Below are positions 61,044 to 64,000 of a stretch of DNA of 64,000 nt, piece after piece. The stretch's first letter is position 1. Each line of letters starts with the position of its first letter. A program made the position numbers and the translations under genes. The notes beneath the pieces are model-generated. The model searched no databases, was not told the origin of the DNA, and saw only the letters and a list, made by a program, of their open reading frames with translations. Source of the stretch: [Mycobacterium] zoologicum (GTDB taxonomy: Bacteria; Actinomycetota; Actinomycetes; Mycobacteriales; Mycobacteriaceae); NCBI RefSeq assembly GCF_020172665.1, contig NZ_CP083985.1, positions 3,674,333-3,738,332 of the forward strand. Direction: 5' to 3'.

Positions 61044-61070
61044 TATAGTCTGTCGCCCCAGGGAGGTTCG
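61044..61070 (+). promoter_or_regulatory. -10 box and ribosome site of the P450 gene
   Basis: TATAGT (61044-61049) followed by GGGAGG (61061-61066) before ATG 61071. No good -35 box at the usual distance. Confidence 0.45.
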
Positions 61071-62273
61071 ATGACCAAGGCGGAGCTCATCTTCGACCCG
61101 TTCTCCGAAGCGTATTACGACAATCCGTTCGACATGTATCGGCGAATGCGCGAGGAAGCGCCGCTGTACTACAACGAGGAACTGGACTTCTACGCGCTCA
61201 CCCGCCATGCGGACGTGGCCGCGGCGTTCAAGGACTTCGAGACCTACTCGTCGGCTCGCGGCTGCGACCTCGCGATGGTGCGTTCGGGTGAGGTACCGCA
61301 GAAGATGATCATCTTCATGGACCCTCCCGATCACCGGCACATGCGCAGCCTGCTCAACAAGGCCTTCACCCCGCGCGCGATGCAGGCCCAGCGCGAGACC
61401 GTCGTCGAACAGGTCGAGCGATTCCTTCGCGCCGTCGACCCCGACGGCTTCGACGTGGTGCAGGACTTCTCCGGACCGTTCCCGGTGGAGGTCATCACCC
61501 GGATGGCCGGGGTGCCCGAGGAGTACCGCCAACAGGTGCGGCACTGGATCGACACCTCGCTGCACCGCGAGCCGGGGCAGGTCGAGACCAGCGAAGCCGG
61601 CATGCAGGCCACCATCGAGACCGCGACCTACTACTACGGGCTGATCCAGGAACGGCGCGCCGACCCGCGCGAAGACATGATCAGCAGGCTGATCGCCGCC
61701 GAAATACCCGGCGACGACGGCCAGATGCGCCGTCTCGACGATATCGAGATCACCGGATTCGCCTCGCTGCTCGGGGCTGCCGGCGCGGAAACCGTCACCA
61801 AGTTGGTGGGCAGCGCCGCGGTGCTCTTCGCCCGTTTTCCCGACCAGTGGCGCAAGCTGCTCGATGATCGCAGCAAGGTACCCGCGGCCGTCGAGGAACT
61901 GCTGCGCTACGAGGGCCCGGTGCAGTACAACGTCCGCTACACCCTCAAGGAGGCACACGTCAGCGGTGGCATCATCCCCGCGGGCAAGCCGGTGTTCCTG
62001 ATCGGCGCCGCCGCCAACCGCGACCCGGAGGCATTCACCGACGCCGACACCTTCGACATCGACCGGGATCAGACCGAGGCTCAGCACCTGGGCCTGGGCT
62101 ACGGGATTCACAGCTGCCTCGGCGCGGCGCTGGCCCGGATGGAAAGCGCGATCGCCCTGGAGCGGCTGCTGGACTTCATGCCCCGCTACGAGGTGGATTG
62201 GGATGGGCTGCAACGGGTTCACATGCAGAACGTCTCGGGATGGCACAACGTCCCGGTCCGGGTGCTGCGATAG
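61071..62273 (+). CDS. Cytochrome P450
   Basis: A 400-residue class I P450, paralogous to the gene at 1100 (REEAPLYYNEELDFYALTRHADV). I-helix AAGAETVTK; K-helix EELLRYE; haem loop LGYGIHSCLG, where the usual first Phe is Leu. ATG 61071 with GGGAGG; an upstream in-frame start at 61026 lies in the promoter. A ferredoxin gene follows after eight bases. Substrate unknown. Confidence 0.95.
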   Translation: MTKAELIFDPFSEAYYDNPFDMYRRMREEAPLYYNEELDFYALTRHADVAAAFKDFETYSSARGCDLAMVRSGEVPQKMIIFMDPPDHRHMRSLLNKAFTPRAMQAQRETVVEQVERFLRAVDPDGFDVVQDFSGPFPVEVITRMAGVPEEYRQQVRHWIDTSLHREPGQVETSEAGMQATIETATYYYGLIQERRADPREDMISRLIAAEIPGDDGQMRRLDDIEITGFASLLGAAGAETVTKLVGSAAVLFARFPDQWRKLLDDRSKVPAAVEELLRYEGPVQYNVRYTLKEAHVSGGIIPAGKPVFLIGAAANRDPEAFTDADTFDIDRDQTEAQHLGLGYGIHSCLGAALARMESAIALERLLDFMPRYEVDWDGLQRVHMQNVSGWHNVPVRVLR

Positions 62274-62281
62274 GAGTGGCG

Positions 62282-62488
62282 ATGCCCAAGCGACAGGTAG
62301 TGGTCGATTACGGACTGTGCGAGGCCAATGCGATCTGCATGGGCATCAACGCCGAGGTGTTCGACCTCGACGACGACGACACCCTGCACATCCTCAAGCC
62401 GGACATCACGCCGGAGACTGAGCGTGACATTCTCGAAGCGGTCCGGCGGTGCCCGCGCCAGGCGCTCTCGATCGTCGAGACCGACTAG
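62282..62488 (+). CDS. Small 3Fe-4S/4Fe-4S ferredoxin
   Basis: A 68-residue ferredoxin with CEANAIC (Cys13-Cys19), variable position Asn16, and distal RCPRQAL. ATG 62282 with GGAG. It forms a unit with the P450 at 61071. Its stop overlaps the end of the convergent DUF1330 gene by 4 bases. Confidence 0.94.
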   Translation: MPKRQVVVDYGLCEANAICMGINAEVFDLDDDDTLHILKPDITPETERDILEAVRRCPRQALSIVETD

Positions 62489-62793
62489 CGTCCCGGGAAC
62501 CCGGACAGGATGACCGCGTTGCAGTCGGCAGCGGACTGCCGCAGTTTCGCGGCGTTCTGGTAGCCCTCGGAGAAGTACCACGCCCGAGCGGCTTCCACCG
62601 ACTCGAATTCCAGTACCACGGTTTGGTTTCCGTGCCAGTCGCCTTCGAGCAGCTCGGGCTTGGTCTCCACGGCCAGGATCGTCGCGCCCCCGGATGCCAT
62701 CGTGGGCCCAGCGGCCTTGCCGTAGGCGACCATGCCGGCCGGATCGTTGATCGCCTCGGTCAGGATCACATATCCCTTGGGCGCGTTGGTCAT
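62485..62793 (-). CDS. DUF1330 family small protein
   Basis: A 102-residue protein of the DUF1330 ferredoxin-like-fold family: GYVILTEAINDPAGMVAYGKAAGPTMASGGA and the conserved FESVEAARAWYFSEGYQNAAKLRQSAADC. The biochemical role is unknown; the fold is related to dimeric alpha-beta-barrel proteins such as monooxygenases and isomerases. ATG 62793 with GGAG. It is in an operon with the ferredoxin and the truncated P450 upstream. Confidence 0.9.
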   Translation of the reverse strand: MTNAPKGYVILTEAINDPAGMVAYGKAAGPTMASGGATILAVETKPELLEGDWHGNQTVVLEFESVEAARAWYFSEGYQNAAKLRQSAADCNAVILSGFPGR

Positions 62794-62802
62794 CGGTGCT
62801 CC

Positions 62803-63006
62803 TCAGTCTGTCTGGTCGGTGACATCGTCGATGGCGTGTTCCGGGCACTGCTTGATTGCGTCGCGGACGGCGCTCTCGAACTGCGCCGGCACCTCGTCGA
62901 CGGTGACCTCGGAGTACCCCTCGGCGGTGATCGAGAACACCTCGGGGCAGATCGTGGTGCAGATCCCGTGCCCGGCACAGCGATCCGGGTCGACCCAGGC
63001 CTTCAT
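62803..63006 (-). CDS. Small ferredoxin, His-type motif
   Basis: A 67-residue ferredoxin with CAGHGIC (Cys10-Cys16), variable position His13, another Cys at 20 (TTICPEVF), and distal QCPEHAI. The ATG at 63006 overlaps the P450 stop (ATGA), so it is that P450's natural electron donor. Confidence 0.94.
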   Translation of the reverse strand: MKAWVDPDRCAGHGICTTICPEVFSITAEGYSEVTVDEVPAQFESAVRDAIKQCPEHAIDDVTDQTD

Positions 63007-63981
63007 CGCTTCGCCGCCGGCGTGAACTCCAGATGCAGATCGATCAGGCCGCGCAGGATGTAGGTCGGGATATAACGGTACCGGCGGGCGCCGGGCGGAC
63101 CGTGCTGCGACTGCGAGACGGTGATCTCCGAGGTGCGATCGAGCAGGCGCTCGATCGCGATCCGGGTCTCGGCCCGCGCCAACGGTGATCCGGGGCAGCT
63201 GTGGATGCCACGGCCGAAGGTGATGTGCTGGCGCGCATTTGTCCGCGCGGGGTCGAAGGTATCCGGGTCGGTGAACCGGCGCGGGTCGCGGTTGGCGCCC
63301 GCACTGAGCACCATCAGCGTCGTGCCGGCCGGGATTGCAACACCGCCGATCTCGGTGTCATACCGGGCGAGCCGGAAGTCGCCCTTGACCGGGCTCTCGA
63401 AACGCAGCACCTCTTCGATGAAGTTCGGGATCAGGCTGCGATCTGCGCGCAGGCGCTGCTGGATGTCGGGCCGCTCCCCGATGATCTTGAGCGCGGAGCC
63501 CAAGAGCCGCACGGTGGTCTCCTGCCCGGCCGAATAGACGTTGGTGGCCACCCGGGCCACGTCCATCGGCTCGGGAATCGAGCCGTCCGGGAAGGTCGCC
63601 TCGGCCATGCCGCTGAGCACGTCACCGCGCGGCGTGGCGCGGCGGTCGGTGATGTAGTCGGCGAACTTGGCGTAGAGGAACTCCAGCGGGCTGTGCGCCA
63701 GCGCTTTGGCGTCGGTGCTGCCGATCCCGCCGCCGACGTTGTGGTGCATGTTGTCGACGAAGTCGTTGCGGTCTTCGGCGGGCACACCGAGCAGGTCGGC
63801 GATCACCAAAAGCGTGAAGGGCGAGGCGAATCCGCCGATGAACTCACCGGAGCCCGGCGCCAGGTAGTCGTCGAGCACCTGATCGGCGAGGTCCCACATG
63901 GCGTCTTCGTTCTCCTTGAGACGCTTGGGCGTGATCAGCCGCATCAGCAACGCGCGGTGGTTGGTGTGGGTGGGCGGGTCC
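63003..63981 (-). CDS. Cytochrome P450, 5' end missing
   Basis: C-terminal part of a P450, about 326 genuine residues. It shows SAGQETT (I-helix), EEVLRFE (K-helix) and FGRGIHSCPG (haem loop); the end RGLIDLHLEFTP matches the P450 at the left edge. The N-terminal residues MCIRDR that a naive translation gives come from the Nextera adapter at 63982-64000 and are not biological; the real N-terminus is not in this window. Operon partner of the ferredoxin and DUF1330 genes. Confidence 0.93.
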
Positions 63982-64000
63982 CTGTCTCTTATACACATCT
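63982..64000. other. Nextera/Tn5 mosaic-end adapter sequence
   Basis: CTGTCTCTTATACACATCT is exactly the 19-base mosaic end used in Nextera library preparation. It is untrimmed adapter at the contig end, not genomic DNA. Confidence 0.97.

Noticed and set aside
63982-63998. MCIRDR start for the last P450
   Set aside because: It is a translation of the Nextera adapter, not of genomic sequence.

Overview
The window reads as a 64 kb contig end from a high-GC actinomycete. It is almost certainly a Mycobacteriaceae member: it carries a complete mceABCDEF set, two Mce-associated proteins, two mycofactocin-type short-chain dehydrogenases, a six-helix HAMP adenylate cyclase of mycobacterial type, and many P450/single-cluster ferredoxin cassettes. 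Coding density is very high. Most neighbours overlap by 1 to 4 bases, and no gene-free stretch exceeds about 220 bases. I saw no rRNA, tRNA, CRISPR array, insertion sequence or phage gene. The last 19 bases (63982-64000) are the Illumina Nextera/Tn5 mosaic end, so the right edge is a sequencing artefact.

Layout. (1) 3-4252 (+): two P450s, a mycofactocin-type SDR and an APH-fold kinase. (2) 13292-4292 (-): a TetR regulator followed by ferredoxin, P450, amidohydrolase, two M24-fold proteins, a crotonase-fold protein and a tandem CaiB CoA-transferase. A separate SDR gene (14162-13338) lies just upstream, and a divergent adenylate cyclase starts at 14235. Identical palindromic operators sit before the TetR gene and between SDR and cyclase. 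(3) 15738-17114: a 4 x 23-base repeat and a DUF4143 ATPase. (4) 27043-17142 (-): a nine-gene operon with mhpC-, mhpA- and mhpB-like meta-cleavage genes, a KstD-like flavoprotein, a luciferase-like monooxygenase, an SDR, a cyclase-family hydrolase and two alpha/beta hydrolases. It diverges from an IclR gene at 27186. (5) 27186-31351 (+): IclR, a second KstD-like flavoprotein, an MmpS-like exported protein and two Mce-associated proteins. (6) 45495-31409 (-): aldehyde dehydrogenase, CoA-transferase, a DUF35 fusion, an SCP2-type thiolase, mceA-F and three small exported proteins, with no yrbE permeases. (7) 45714-48936 (+): two SDRs, ferredoxin and P450. (8) 51843-49656 (-): an acyl-CoA dehydrogenase pair; 52067-55613 (+): an amidohydrolase pair, a Rieske protein and a hydrolase. 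(9) 56116-62488 (+): a NuoF-like reductase, ferredoxin, DUF35-thiolase fusion, hydrolase, beta-hydroxyacid dehydrogenase, P450 and ferredoxin. (10) 63981-62485 (-): truncated P450, ferredoxin and DUF1330.

How it works together (inference). This is a lipid, steroid or terpenoid/aromatic catabolic island: Mce proteins for import, P450/ferredoxin/reductase sets for hydroxylation, SDRs and KstD-like enzymes for ring oxidation, Mhp-type enzymes for aromatic ring cleavage, and CoA-transferases, acyl-CoA dehydrogenases, crotonases and thiolase/aldolases for side-chain removal. The substrate cannot be read from sequence. Three near-identical GAGARTnnnATTCTY palindromes sit on predicted core promoters of three transcription units (45.7 and 51.9-52.0 kb), suggesting one unseen regulator ties regions 7 and 8 together. 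A recurring theme is paired or fused enzymes in which one partner has lost active-site residues (M24 pair, amidohydrolase pair, tandem CaiB).
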